A DNA stretch of 64,000 nt from NCBI GenBank assembly GCA_008704415.1, contig VXIS01000010.1:276894-340893 (forward strand), in the 5' to 3' direction. Below are positions 1 to 12,303 of this stretch, one piece after another. The stretch is from Sphaerosporella brunnea (Eukaryota > Ascomycota > Pezizomycetes > Pezizales > Pyronemataceae). Both the position numbers and the translations under genes were made by a program. The notes beneath the pieces are model-generated. The model ran no database searches and was not told the DNA's origin. It worked only from the letters and a program-made list of their open reading frames with translations. The number at the start of each line of letters is the position of its first letter. Positions within the stretch are counted from its first letter, which is position 1.

Positions 1-1306
1 TGGACAGTGGGCCCAATAATTAAATTTTTTTTCGAGAAGCGTAAGTGAAAAGAAACAAGGGAACACCAATGTTGTAGGTGTAGTTGCTATGTGAGGAGTG
101 TAGAGACAGAAAAAGTAGGAGGCTGAACCGCTTGCCCCCTGTCTGATCCACAACTAGATCTGATCAGCTACCTGGTCTAATATGTTCATCGCTGACCTAG
201 GTGTGGATGTGTGTACCGTGATAATCGTTTTCAACCGAGAATCTGCGCTTTAAACTCTGAAATCTTTATCTCTACATTTCCCGGATTTATATGTGGCCAC
301 AACGGGTCGTGATATTGGCGCACCGATAAGAGTTCCATAGAGTATTTTGCAGCCCTTGCCTTTCTTGATGTGGCAAGCCTTTGATCTACCCCCGAGTTTA
401 TGTTTGCTGCTGTGCACTGAAATTGTAAAATGCGACCGCTGTTTCTTTAAAACACACAAAGCACACTCACACTGTCAACTACCTTTCAACCTGCGATATC
501 ATCCTTTGGATCGTTACGTAGGGTTCCTGAGTAGTGTCATGAGACGGAGTTCAGTAAATTGCGTGGGTTGCTAAACGCATAGGGCAGCCGTTCGGAAGTC
601 CCGGGGACTAAGGATAAACGTGTTCAGTGCTACAGAACACAGTGGCCACCAACATGCGATACCGTATTGAGCCTTGACGTTTGATACCCAATTTTGCCGT
701 TACAGGTAGGTAATATTGTACTTCGACAAACCCCGTACATTTTGTAAAATTGGTAGCATACCCGTGAAAAAAAAAATATAGCTACGATATCGCTTTTTTT
801 ATCGTGAGACATTCTAGGACAATCTGAAATACTTGGGCATTCTCTCCACCCATGGTTTATACATATCGAGTACAGACAAAAGAGGTGTGAAAGCAACAGG
901 TGGGTAGGGCCAACCCTCAAGACCGCAACCAATGCTCCCATGTGGTGTACTGCATCCACGATATCTTTTGGTTGTCAACCCATACACCGCCTGAACGCAT
1001 CGCAACTTTAAAGTCGGAGTATGTTTCAAACAACCATTGCCTTCCAGTTGGCTGCCATCCTGGGTGCGGTAGGGCGCTGCGCGCCCTACATGTGCTGTGT
1101 CGCCGCTGATGCAGCCAAACGCACGGCGGTGGTGAACGAGATGTGACATCGGTGGTAGAACAGATATGACAGCGGTGGTAAAAGAGACATCTCGCGGTGG
1201 TGGTGGCCGAGATCAAGGACACAGGCGCTGATCTGGTAGTGCGGAGACGACACGGTGCAGGAGAGAATGTAGTTGTGATCTATGACCCAACCTATGTCCA
1301 CAAGGA
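1..1306. other. No gene recognised
   Basis: Only short overlapping ORFs without recognisable domains, on both strands. The one structured feature is a small minisatellite at 1144-1212, listed separately. I see no promoter, intron pattern or transposon end before the G-rich MITE at 1307. Confidence 0.5.
1144..1212. repeat. 23-bp minisatellite, about three degenerate units
   Basis: Units begin TGACATCGGTGG at 1144 and TGACAGCGGTGG at 1167, followed by a worn third unit with CGGTGGTGG near 1193. The period is 23 bp and the core is CGGTGGTA. No function is visible. Confidence 0.6.
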
Positions 1307-1664
1307 TAGAGCTCTGCACGGGTTGGGGCGCGGGGGGAAGAGGCACCACGAGGTAGGCCGGGACAGGGCAGGCGTGACGAGGTATGCTGGGGCAGGGCGA
1401 GGTGTACCGGGGCGGGACGGGCTGACCGGGGTGGTGCGGGGTTATCGGGGTGTGACGGGTTACCGCTGCGGCGGCGTGTATGTGGAGCATCGGGGTGGCC
1501 TTGGTTTCGACGGGGTGGCTCGGGCAGCAACGGGGTGACTGCGATGTCGACGAGGTGGCCGTGGCGGCAGGGGCGCGGCGGGGTGGATCGGGGCACGTCG
1601 AGGCGGTGGCCGTCCCGTCGCGCCCCGTGCCCTGTCGGGGTGCCCCAACTCGTGCACAGCACTG
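1307..1664. mobile_element. Non-autonomous hAT-type MITE, G-rich family, copy 1 (358 bp)
   Basis: The left end is TAGAGCTCTGCACGGGTTGG; the right end, reverse complemented, is CAGTGCTGTGCACGAGTTGG. Flanking 8-mers CACAAGGA (1299-1306) and CACGAAGA (1665-1672) match at six of eight bases with two transitions, an aged 8-bp target duplication as hAT transposases make. The interior is a degenerate run of CGGGGTGG-like words on the plus strand. It codes for nothing I recognise. The better preserved copy at 22157-22521 shares both termini and interior type. Confidence 0.75.
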
Positions 1665-2404
1665 CACGAAGAAATATCGCAGCTGCATAGGTTGCAACAT
1701 ATGAAGCTGGTAACACAGTTTCTGAATGCGATGACGAAGGACAAGAAGGACGAAAAGTCAAGGCATAAACTGGCGCAGGATGTTTTTGTTTCAGGAGGAG
1801 GAAATAATGGGACTCAGCGTAACGAGATGTGTAGGCTGCGGATCATTGATCCGCTTCCTACACAGGAAGGAGGAAACATTTGGAATTCGGCGGAATTGGG
1901 TTGGCACACATACAGAGAAAATGAATGTATATAAACTGTCACTGAGAGGTCATGCTGAATTTGATTGAATTTTGCCCCAGCAAAGTCACAAAACCCCCTG
2001 TGGGGCAATTCCACATGACAGCCACCCATGGGGGCACAGAATCGAATACACTGGGCGGATGAGCGTGCTTTGGTTCCATATATCTGTAAGTGTGTGTTCG
2101 TTTCATGCAGAGTAAACGCCGGTAGCAAATTTTGATCCGGAGAACCGCAGAACCCTGCGCGTGGCCACCCAACATCACGAACATCCATGGGGGGATCGAT
2201 TTAAAGATTGGAGCAGCAAGAGCGTCGTTTGATGCCCCATATCTGAAAGTCTGAGCTCATTTCATGCCGAGTAAAGGCCTGTGTAACATTTTGACCCCGA
2301 AAGCGACAGGACCCATCCCACATCACATCCATCCATGGGGGGATAGATTGGAATACAGGAGCAGGACGAGCGTCCTTTCATGCGCTATATCTGCGAGCTC
2401 GATC

Positions 2405-3300
2405 TAGTGATCCACACCAGGCGGCTCGAATCAGTCCTCCAAGGTCAGCTCAAGCTGGCTCCGCTCGTAGAGGAGGAGATTCGGGCTCACGTGCTACCGT
2501 CGATCTCGCCTTCACCGTCCCTGCTGCACTGTCTTCAGCCTTAGTCTGAGGAGAGACGGTAGGATTTCGAGTTGCGGCACCATTTTTGGAATGCGTTTGG
2601 TTTCCGGGGTAAAAAGTAGCCAGTCGCCGAATAACCTCTTTTTCAGTAGCATCATCCGCTGGAGCGCACTGATGCGTCGCCATATGCCTATAGAACATCG
2701 ATATTGTGGTCATACTTGAGGCAAACGGACCGCACACATGTGAACAGTGGCAACAACGGACCATATGATACTCCTGAGAGGCTCCAGTGCTGGACTTTCC
2801 GGGCTTTCGCTTTTTGATACCACGAGACGTAGCAATCACTTCTACCTCACTGTGTTCCCCATCATGACTGTCCAGGGTCCCCGCTTGATGTTTTTCGCTC
2901 TCCCGCTTTTTGATGATGTTTTTCTGGACTCGCTGTTAGTCTGCGTCTCGTTCCAGTAGTGAGCATTCAGTCAACATACCCCAGCACGCCCATGCGGAGG
3001 CAGGGCATCCGTCAATTTATCTGCCATAGCTGTGCTGGTGGTGGTGCACCCGCCCGAAGTTGGCAGTTGTGGTCCACGGTAGGGCAAGGAGGTAGGTAGT
3101 ATTAGGTTGTGGCACAGCAACAAGCGACTTGAACTTTCTATTCCACACATTTGACTCGCTACAGTTTCCATTCCCAGCAACCCGCCCTGGCAGAACCCCA
3201 ATCAGGGTGAAAACTTAAGCTGGCTCGAACCGATCCTGCACCCTCAGCTCGAGCCAGCTCGGCTCGGAGAGCACGCTGGCTCGGCTCGTGCCCATCACTA
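2405..3300 (-). mobile_element. Non-autonomous hAT element with GGCTCG-rich ends, carrying a BED-finger exon (896 bp)
   Basis: The ends are TAGTGATCCACACC on the left and, reverse complemented on the right, TAGTGATGGGCACGAGCCGA, the family terminus also seen at 25700, 35417 and 36298. Subterminal DNA is full of GAGCTGGCTCGAGC words. Flanking 8-mers GCTCGATC (2397-2404) and GTTTGAGC (3301-3308) agree at five of eight, so the target duplication is plausible but worn. Only an N-terminal transposase-like exon survives inside (2450-2937, minus). Confidence 0.7.
2450..2937 (-). pseudogene. hAT transposase N-terminal fragment with BED-type zinc finger
   Basis: An open frame runs on the minus strand from a stop near 2938 down to a stop at 2450, with no ATG, so it is an exon remnant. 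It begins basic (KKR and KKRK tracts). It then shows a zinc-finger pattern, C-C-H-C followed by an S/T-M segment, H-M and T-H, inside about 35 residues (CCHC at about 2740-2755). This resembles the BED fingers at the N-terminus of many hAT transposases, where they bind subterminal DNA. The catalytic RNase-H fold and dimerisation domain are absent from this copy. The lysine-rich lead-in could be a nuclear signal. The BED call rests on spacing only; a generic C2H2 finger is the alternative. Confidence 0.5.
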
Positions 3301-3534
3301 GTTTGAGCTGATTCCATAGAGAGTCAAGGCCGGTATATCACTTTGACCCCGAAAGCCACAGGACCCACCGCGGGGCTATATCACATAACAACCATCCATG
3401 GCGAGATAGATTCCAATACAGGAGAAGAATGGGTATCCTTTCATGCCCTGTATCGAATCGAGTGAACATCGATGCCCACACCCAGCGCTGAAGTTGCACA
3501 TAGCAACCTAGTGGCGACCAAACCGTGGCTCCAC

Positions 3535-5960
3535 ACCTCCGCCTCCAGTGGGTAGCACTGTAATTATGTGGGTTGAACGGGCAAAAACCATTCGCAAAGC
3601 TTCTTCCTGAGCCGGAGATGTCCAGCTGTACTCAGTGCCGAATAACGCAGTCATTGACCGCGTGATCTTCTCGTCGACTGTCATCTCAGGCGGTTCCTCC
3701 ACTTCTGGGACTCGAGCACTCAATCGTCTGCGGTTTTTGCGGATGGGCAACTGTCGGGACTGTCATGCCGGAACCGGTGTCATTGATCGCAAACCGACGA
3801 GAGGAGACGGCGTGCTTGACATTGGGTGGTCCTCCCCCGGGAGTCACACAATCTGTTTCCCACACAGACGATTCCTGCGTGGGAATCCTAGGAGAAATGA
3901 AAGGGTTTGACGTGCAGCTCGACGAGCTGTACTGGGCTATTGTAGGAGATGGATCGAAAGCTCTTCCTAGAGGGCTGCAACAAGTGATGCTCAGTGCAAG
4001 AGCTCTCGGTGTTATCGGGAACGGGTTTTCACCTATCATCAGTGACCCACCGGGTGGGAGTGAAGCCGACTGCCCCCCATCTCCAGTTGTGGCGAAGTCG
4101 CATTCCTGTTCCTTGGACTCAGCCAGGGGGTTGCCTGCGAACCCAACTCTTTCGCCTCGTCATGTTCACTGGAGATGTTCTGTCTGTGTTGCCTCCACTG
4201 TCCAAACGCTGGAGTAACCACAGATGAGGGTCGACTGCGGGGTGTAGAAAAGTCCCAATCCATCATGACCGGTTCAGACGTGTCGGCTGATGACTGAATC
4301 AAAGACGGCCATCGTCTGGTGTCTCACGTCGGCGACGGGGACGTGTTGTACCTAACACCACTCGCTCCAGGTGCAGCAGCAGCCGCAATCTCGACCTCCA
4401 TTCGAACCGGACGTTCCAACCCAATCTGCTCATGCAGTTTGTGCATGTCCCTGATGGTTGCATGAGGGTTCTCCGCACGGCTTGCACTCGCGCGATGCCC
4501 TTCGCCTACGCTTACGGTGTTGTCGTTGACGTCTGAGTCTTTCAGTCCATCGACTTCGGACATGTGTTTGAACCTGACGAAGATTCTGCTTCCTTCTGCT
4601 TGTCCAGATGCCACGACCACCAAGCCACGCTGATCGGCGCCATCTCAGCCAACTGCCACGCCGAAATGATGTGAGTTCCTCAGGTCTGACACATATGCGG
4701 TTTGCGGTCTTGGTTGAATAGTTTGCCTGCGCGTCATGGGCGTTGGTGTTTCTCTCATCTTCATCCAAATCTTCCCACGGGTGGCACAAAAATCCACAAC
4801 CTATCGCAATCACCATGTCCCGGTATGAACTGACGTTGATGCTCGACAATCCAAACATGGCGGTTTCGGACTGTAGCAAACTGGACAACTCGTCTGCCTG
4901 CCACGGCTTTCCGGTATAATCGCCAAAAATGTGGCTGTCAAACTCTTCGCTATTGATCGTCTCCGTCTGTGAAAGAGGTTGTTTCGATATCGGAGCGAAA
5001 GCATCCTCCGTGGAGCGAGATGCCTGTCCTCCCAGCGGATGGAAAAACAAGCATCAAGTGATGGCGTAAACGGGTCACACGTGTTTAGCCAATCACGTAC
5101 CGTGGCCCTGTCCAGTTGCAGCTTTCCCTGTGAATAGCTGAACCAAGCAGCATCGCCTCGGCTTTTCTCGGCGAACACCTCGATGGACTTGAATGATCGC
5201 GCATTGTCGGTCCCTTCTCCAAAGTAGTATCCCCGCGAGTCGATGGATAGGTCGTGCACGATTGCTTGCGTATTGATCGACTCGACATCGGCGCATGCCA
5301 GCCCGTTTGCGAGCAATGGGCCCAAGTACGCGTCAACGCTCAATAGGTTGTCTTGGAACACCACCTCCGCCTCGGCGTCGGCTCCCGCGGCGAGAATCGT
5401 GGACACTACCTGCCTGAGTGCGGCGGCGGTGCCAGGCGGGCATGTGTCGACTCCCTCGCATTTCCCGCGTCGGAGATATCGAAGTGTGGCCACGGCGTGC
5501 GCCAGCGGCGGCGAACCGTGGGTGGGGTGCAGCGTGTGTACCCGGCTGTCGTCGGCGTGTATTGTGCCGAGGAGCGCAATTGGCAGCGCACCCTTCCCCG
5601 TGTCTGCCAGGTGGTCGATGACGGGATGCCTGAGCCCGCCGGTCGCTGACTCCGGGAATAGCCTGTGGCCGCTGGCCGGCGGGGTGAGCTACGCGAGCAG
5701 ATATAAAACATGCTCTTCGTCGTGGTAGCTCATCATGGCCGTGAGAGGACAGGCGCGCACGCGCACGGCCAACTCGACTCCGTCCAACATATCATCCAGC
5801 AAGCTGGCTGGCATTTTCCAGATCGCCAGGGTAGGCCCCGCGTTCACCACGCGGTGCCTCCAACGGACACGGGTTGCATCTCGGCGAGGTCAGGATCGTG
5901 CCTGCACACCTGAATCACGGCGTTGAATGCTTCGAGACATCGGGCGCCAAAACGCCGCCT
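3535..5960 (-). pseudogene. Decayed RecQ-like DNA helicase with long N-terminal region, cut at Walker A
   Basis: Read on the minus strand from about 5960. The recognisable end (3535-3750) has a Q-like segment (WTSPAQEEAL) followed by IITVLPTGGG, motif I of superfamily 2 RecQ-type helicases. The reading leaves helicase sequence immediately after the glycines, so motifs Ia to VI are missing. Upstream there are long protein-like stretches (about 5493-5047, then about 5050-4650), including an SYRDMVIAIG segment followed by D/E-rich and AHDAQANYSTKTA segments. These match my memory of expanded fungal RecQ-like genes tied to mobile or subtelomeric DNA. Breaks: frameshift near 5850, TAG at 5689-5691, frame change near 5045 and another between 4650 and 4620. 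Some changes could be introns. The gene is dead as read. No downstream helicase half was found in the window. Confidence 0.55.
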
Positions 5961-6099
5961 CTTGCTGCAGTAAAAGAGTGCCCTTCACTCGCTAGCACTC
6001 GGACCACCATCGAAACAATCGAACAGTTGTTTTGGACCCCCGGGTGGCCTCTCGGAGATGGCCTCGGTCTACTACCTGTAAGATCAAGCGTGTAGCCTC

Positions 6100-9000
6100 A
6101 AGCACAGACATCACCAACGAGCGGGCATCCGATGAGTTTCCGGGCACCGCGGCTACCGAAGTTTGACGGCCAGGCTCCTGATATCTCCATAGTCGATACA
6201 GTCATGAATGGCAGCCCAGCAGTCCACAGCGGGTGAGAGATGGTCGATAATGCGTTGCAGAAGGACTGAGTGGATATGTAGTTCGACAGCGTGTGTCAAT
6301 AGGTTCAGTAGAGCGGCGCGGCCCAGCTCGAGGTGTGGGAAGCGGTAGGTAGAGGTCCGGTCTCCATTCCGGGCTCAACCCGAGTGTCTATCTATCTAGC
6401 TGCACTGCATGTCACTCGCTACCCCGGTTCCCCCACACGAGGAGATGAAGGTCCCATACTGGCGAGGATGTCACCGCCAGGGCCATAATTAGGACACTCC
6501 GGTCGCGCCTGTTGTGAACAGGAGTGCTGGCGTTGTCGTCGGGGTGCTTGAGGATTTCCAGATGCATTTCAGCAGTGATCCGGAGCAGCGGCGAGGTGGG
6601 ATTGGCAGGTTGCTTGGAGGTGACAGGACATTGTTGTATGGTGGAAGAAGCAAGTTGCCGAACATATAGTGGCGGATGAGGGTTTATTCCTTGTGGCCTA
6701 CGCCACAGCTACGGCAGCGAACAAATATTCATGCTGAGTACCAACGGACATTGCACCCGGGGTGAATTCGTGTTCACCCGCAGGAAACGCATTTGCACTC
6801 GCGGTTGCCCCTTCAGATCCCCTGGTGAATGATGCAATTCGTTGACCTGACATAGCACCGGGGAGCTGTCAAAGCCGCCGTTTACGAGTACCGCGTACCG
6901 TCGCGGGCATATATTCACTCTCAATCGCTCTCGGTCGCGACCCATGCCTTGCTGGGCCTCGATGATTGACCACCGTGTCGTTGAAAAGCGGGTTGCGGCT
7001 TTGGATACTCTAGTTTTCCGTCGCTTGGTTGCTATGATTCTGCTGCGGTTCGCGGCCGGCCTCGTTCTTGACAGGCGCCCATGGAGAGTCCAAGATTACC
7101 GCTTTCGCACGATCGTGATTTGAGATGGTCGGCCCCATAGGCCATCATCTTATGCCTCACCAACGCCCCGTACCTGCTGGGGTCTTTGCGTTAAAACAAC
7201 GTGACTGTTCCGTTCGTTGTCACAAAACAACCGCTGCCAAACAATCACCCGTTGCACGAACAGATGGGGTCACTGAGGGTTGTGGGCGCTGCGAATCGAC
7301 CGCTCAGCGACCATCACAACGCAATCGACGGGCGCGAAAACCGCCGTCTAGATGTCAGGCTTTCTACTGTTCGGCAACGTTTTGGTTCCGCTGAGCAGTC
7401 GCCGTTGTCCAAAAACACGGCTTGTCCAAACGGTCCAAACGGTCCTGTAGACAGCCGCTCCAGCCGCAGTTCTATCCAAAGAGTGCCTCGCAAAGTATAT
7501 TGGGCACATCCAGTTTGAATGCTTTTCCCCACCTGTGGTTGCTCGAGACCGAGGCAGCAGATCGCCAATAGAGATCATGGACTCGGCCCGCGCGTGTTTC
7601 GACAGCCAGACACCCCTTCAGTTGGGTAGATATCAGCAGGGTGCCATCGCACGTCAGTGTCAGCGCATACCGTCTCCACAATGCATAAGCTATCGGTATG
7701 TGCAACACTATTGCCGCTGTTCGGCAGGATTACGTTTCACCTTGTCACGGATTTTCAACGTAAGTCAGTCAGATGTTTGGGGACGTTGATCAAGTTATCA
7801 ACGTGCAGTTGGTCATTGTCTTTGATCTTCACGCGTGGGAGAGTACTGCGATCTGTGGCTCGTTCATTAGCACTCGTCCGACGTGCAGCATGCCACCAAA
7901 ACCTGTCCACGTCGACATGTGTCCAATACCGACTGGGATCCGGCGTTGTCCCAACAGCTAAGACACCAGTGTGATCAAAGGAAGAATATATCTCATTTGC
8001 GAGTGACGGCGTAAAGTGCGGAAACATTTACTCCGGGGGAAGTGCCATTTCTCAACTTGGACGCATCAGCAAAGTCGCAGATCCCAACGGCTCCCCGATC
8101 TGCAACCTCTCACTGCCACAAGAACCGGGCCATTACTGCGACTCACAATGATCTTCCGGATGTTCATTCCTCTGTGCAGATACAATCGCGCAGAATCACG
8201 GCTGGGACAACCTGTGCAGGCCGAATTGACCTACAGAAGCACCGTCTGTTTTAAGTGTGGTGCTGGAGATCTCGATCGAAGATCTATGGGTAAGGCTTTC
8301 TTTGCGGACAACCTAGTGGCGTGAAAACCCAGGTTTACACATTGACGGCAGACCCAACTGCGCATCCCCTTTCACATACTGCTTGTGGGGGTGGTATTAT
8401 TGATGGAGCGAATACAACAACGTCTGAAGCGCCTGAAGAAACCGCAATGTGCGCAGGAACAACAGTTGTATTATGGGGTGAAATTTCGAAACCGCTGTCT
8501 CCGCAAGGTGCGACAACATCACCTGCGCTGTCCCACGGAAGGAATGAGCGGCAAAACACCTCATGATGTCGCCGAGATGTGTATTTCAACGCCAAGAAAC
8601 AACTTTCTGAGCATGGAAGTCGGTATCCAGCTCTCGCCCTCCGTGGGGACGGCTCATCCCGCACGTGCGATCCAGATCGTTTGAACAACTGCACCACCTC
8701 CAAGCCGTCTGCCAGCGGATTGATATAGCACCCATCGAGGGTGGCTCCCACCGCTCACTACACCCGTACCATGTCCACATCTTATTTTGTCAGCGGGAGA
8801 TGTACCATGTGGGGTTTTTTCTTTGAATCCACCGCCAATATCGGAGACAATGCTGCGGTTCACTGGCACGTGTGTATTGTAGAGCGGCTCATTCAACACC
8901 GTTAGGAAATTGCGGCTGACGAGCTGCAGCAGGCATAGGTCTGCTGGGGAAGTGATGTAGGACGCTACCTCCGTGAAAGGCTCGCCGAGATGCGCGGTGA

Positions 9001-11252
9001 GCTCGAGAGGAGGCGAATCTGTGGGGCCGGGGCGTCAGAGCTTTGTGTGGGCGATGCGGTATCGGGGGGAGCAAGGGCGCCCTCTTGACGACTCGGTAAA
9101 AGGCACTGTGAGACTCAGCGAGCGGTGAGCAGGCACCAGCATTGCCTGTGATAAGCGTGGTGAGCCGGGGACAAAGCTTATGGATTGTTTTCGTTGTTTT
9201 GAGCGCGTAGACGGGAAGGTGATGTTGTCGGAGTCTTAGGGCGGGCTGGAGGAGCAGATATGGCACAGTGTTATCAGCGCCAAAATTCTCCCGTGAAGCT
9301 GACGGTCACACGCTCGCAACATCAACATAGCACACGTGTGATTCTGGGTGTAAAAGGATCCTTCCCCGGAGAGGTGTGCAGTGGTGTCGTGTATCCGCAT
9401 ACAATGGCATCTCAGACACGTTAGTTAGACACAAACGTAAACTCCAAGCATTCTCTATATCCATTTTAGATGACAGAACATCAGAATTCTGACAAACGGT
9501 GATACCATGCTGTGGATGGATTGTCGTATCAACCAACAACACTTAGAATGATTGCCTCGCTGCAAGGATGGCATAAAAAGCTTCCTTGGCAACCCGTATA
9601 TCCTCAATCATCGTGCGCGGCTCTTGAACGCCCAACATCCCAGCTGATTCCGCAGTCGTTAATTGGCCTCTCGATTCGCTGGAATCGCTCGGTGCCTCTA
9701 CGGTCATCTTTGACAGGCTTTCTTCTGCGGGGCTCCGATGAGGCTACAAGGTCGCATGCTACTCAGAGTCGGCCAGCGAGGAATGCATTGATGTGTGGAC
9801 TCACATTTCCAGTCCGTTCCTCGTAGCTTGCGGTTGTTTCATTAGCCGCAACAACTGTGAACCTGTCGTATGCTCAATCCAGGTTTGTCAACCGATATCG
9901 GGAGTTTGTGGCGGTCGACGAGCACTCAATATTGATCTGCGCCCGCGCCCCTTAACACCGTTATTCCGCTGTCAAAAACAGCTCACATGACGCCTGTCCG
10001 TTGTTCGCAATCATTTGGGTGAAAGATATAGCTTCATGAACTACAGCCTTCCAATTGCGGTCCTCTACATAGATCGCTGCCGGTGTATACGCATTCGGAT
10101 CCCATTCTTGCAGCCATTGACACATGTCGCAGAATGAGCCCTACGCAGTCGATCCACCACGATTTCACATATCGCAAGCTGAACGATGCCGATGTTCCGC
10201 CGGATTTGCGTCATTTCCTTCTGCGGCCGAGGACGGCAACGTTGCAGAGGCGACGGTAATAGGCATCGGACTTTGTAGAGCGGGCATTGAGGTCGGAACG
10301 TCACCGCTGTTGGTGTGACGCTTTTCGTCACCGTCTTGTTGGCCACGCCCCTGCCGCCAGAGATACGCCTGCGGAGGGAAACACTGCCACCGGACACCAC
10401 CTGCCACCGAAACCCAAGAAACCACGCCCTCATTGCCCCATTTCCAGCACTGCCATTGCTGCTTCGTAGAACAGATCCCTGGAATAATTGCCAGGAGGCC
10501 TTGGCCATCCCTCCCCTTAGCTTCCTTTTAGATTTCGCTGCCAAGATCGTTTTCAAAATTGGCGACTGCAAACGGTGTAAAAGTCCAGATTAAGGTCCGG
10601 ATGTGAAAGACGGGGTGGTCCGGCGCAAATGGATCGCGGGTTGTCCGCGTTGACGACACATATATCATTTGAACATCCGATATCTACATTGCCATTAGGA
10701 CGCTGCGCGATGCATCACGTGTGACTCCGCTGTACCATACAAAATCAGTAACTGAAGATGTTCTACCAACCTCAATGGTCGCTACAGTTGTTACTTTGCC
10801 CATATTCACGGCACTTCCCGCTTCACAAGGCCTATGAATCGTCTGCAAACAAGTATCGGTCGTGCACAACATGCTGCGCAGGCCATGACGACTTCACCGT
10901 GGATCAATTTTCCGATTGTCCACCTCGACGGCACTTGGCTTTGGCTGGGCAACCCTTTGCCATTACGGGGCGATTTTGGTTGATGAACTGCTGTTACGAG
11001 GACCTGATGGAGAGATCGCAGCGTCGGCACCCACGCCGCGGCGCCAATATCTGGATCACCGCCGTAGCGTTTGCTGCATCTTCGTTCGGAGGACGCCAGA
11101 AAGCAACCCCGGAAGCGCCATGACTATTCTCCAGAGGACTCTGACGTCCTGTTCGTACCTCATAGTTTTCCAGCTGAAGGATGATGGAGACTGTTATGGC
11201 CACGCCCGGGCTATTCAGCGGCCACCCGATCATCCATGGCGCTGTATATTGT
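6100..11252. other. Long stretch without a recognisable gene
   Basis: Many ORFs of 60-170 codons overlap on both strands (for example minus 8335-8751 and minus 10065-10571). None shows a motif, a convincing splice structure or a clear compositional preference. I found no terminal repeats here. It may be eroded transposon DNA, but nothing in it lets me say which kind. Confidence 0.4.
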
Positions 11253-12016
11253 TAGTAATGGACATAAGCCGAGCAGGCTCGATCTAAAAGCTCGAGCCTC
11301 GAGCAGAGCCGACCCTTTGGCGAGCCGAGCTTTATGGCTAGCTAGGTAGGGGAAGACATCCCGTCGGCAGGGCGAAGATGAAAAGTGCCGGCCCAAGGCG
11401 GGTTGATCGAGAACATTCTGTGAGATTCCATCGATTCAGTTTCACTGCTCAAAAGCTGGCTCAATCAGAAGATCCTCGATGACTGGGAACTTCGCAGCAT
11501 CAATAATAATTCTACAAACAGCAGGCATACCGCCGATGAACAGAGAGAGGTTGAGGATGCTTTCAGTTGCGAGGATGAGGATGCGGGTCAGAGAGCGAGG
11601 CTCGGCGGCCGGTCAGAGCGAGACCAGAGCGAGAGTAGGGCAGCCGGTCACAGCACGGGTTAGCTGGAGCGAACACAGAGATGGTGCCTATGGTGTTGGC
11701 GATGCTGGCCATGGCGGTGGCCAGGAGCGTCCGGACGACCGCGACGCCGAGGGCATGGATGCAGCAGAGGAATCCGAGCTAGAAGGCTTTGATTCCGGAT
11801 CAAATCTGTCGGATATACACTAGTATAGCAACGTCTCTAATGTCACTGTGTGCAACCTCTTATTTACCGCCTCGTACATCATAAATTGTATGGCAGCTCG
11901 AGGCAAAGCTCGAGCTTTTCATGCTCGTCTCGGCTTGACGAGCCCATGTTCTAACAAGCCGAGCTCGCTCGAGCCTTCCTCATGGCTCGGCTCGGCTCGG
12001 CTTGTGTCCATCACCA
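11253..12016 (+). mobile_element. Non-autonomous hAT element with GGCTCG-rich ends, retaining the last transposase exon (764 bp)
   Basis: The left end is TAGTAATGGACATAAGCCGA; the right end, reverse complemented, is TGGTGATGGACACAAGCCGA. Subterminal DNA at both sides is packed with CTCGAGC/GGCTCG words. It is nearly the same length as the sister copy at 24934-25700 (767 bp), and both carry the same transposase tail in the same position relative to the termini. Flanking 8-mers (TATATTGT and TATCCAAA) do not match, so the target duplication has been lost or the end is slightly misplaced. Confidence 0.7.
11424..11663 (+). pseudogene. hAT transposase C-terminal fragment
   Basis: An 80-codon frame ends at TAG 11661-11663. 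It contains SLLKSWLNQKILDDWELRS, the helix that closes the dimerisation domain of hAT transposases (the usual pattern is LLKSW followed by an acidic tail). Here the acidic tail reads EVEDAFSCEDEDAG and then turns arginine/serine-rich. The sister copy on the minus strand at 25199-25492 has the same LLKSWLNQK core. No catalytic residues are present, so it cannot transpose itself, although its ends may respond to a related transposase. Confidence 0.75.
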
Positions 12017-12303
12017 TATCCAAACATACGAAACACCGAATAGGCAAACATAATTGATTCTGGTAAAAACGCAATCAAGGCATCTCTCTATGACAAACGA
12101 ATGAAACAAGTGAGAGATAAACATAACGGATTCAGGAACTATGGCGCCAAAATCAGCTCTCAACGAGAGATATCCACCCAACCGACCACACGCAACAACC
12201 CAAAAAACACAACCCACAACCAGCGAAGAGGTACCCTCAAACACCACAGATGGGGTATGCGAATGTAAAAGATTGGTCGTCGAGATGTAGCGATGTCGTT
12301 ATA

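Larger units (their letters stand above)
1975..3480. repeat. Satellite of about 148-159 bp, four units, split by a hAT insertion
   Basis: The landmark CCATGG with its context recurs at about 2026, 2185, 2333 and 3396. Spacings are 159, 148 and, after subtracting the 896-bp insertion and its duplicated target, 159 bp. Each unit also contains a TTTGA(C/T)CC(C/G)G(A/G)A block, a GACAGGACCCA-like block, and a GTTTCATGC-like block followed by GAGT(A/C)AA. The last unit is interrupted by the element at 2405-3300. No coding function is seen. Confidence 0.75.

Noticed and set aside
3765..4217. 150-codon plus-strand ORF with protein-like stretches
   Set aside because: It lies antisense to the helicase relic, has no motif and no promoter or splice context, and is most simply a shadow frame.
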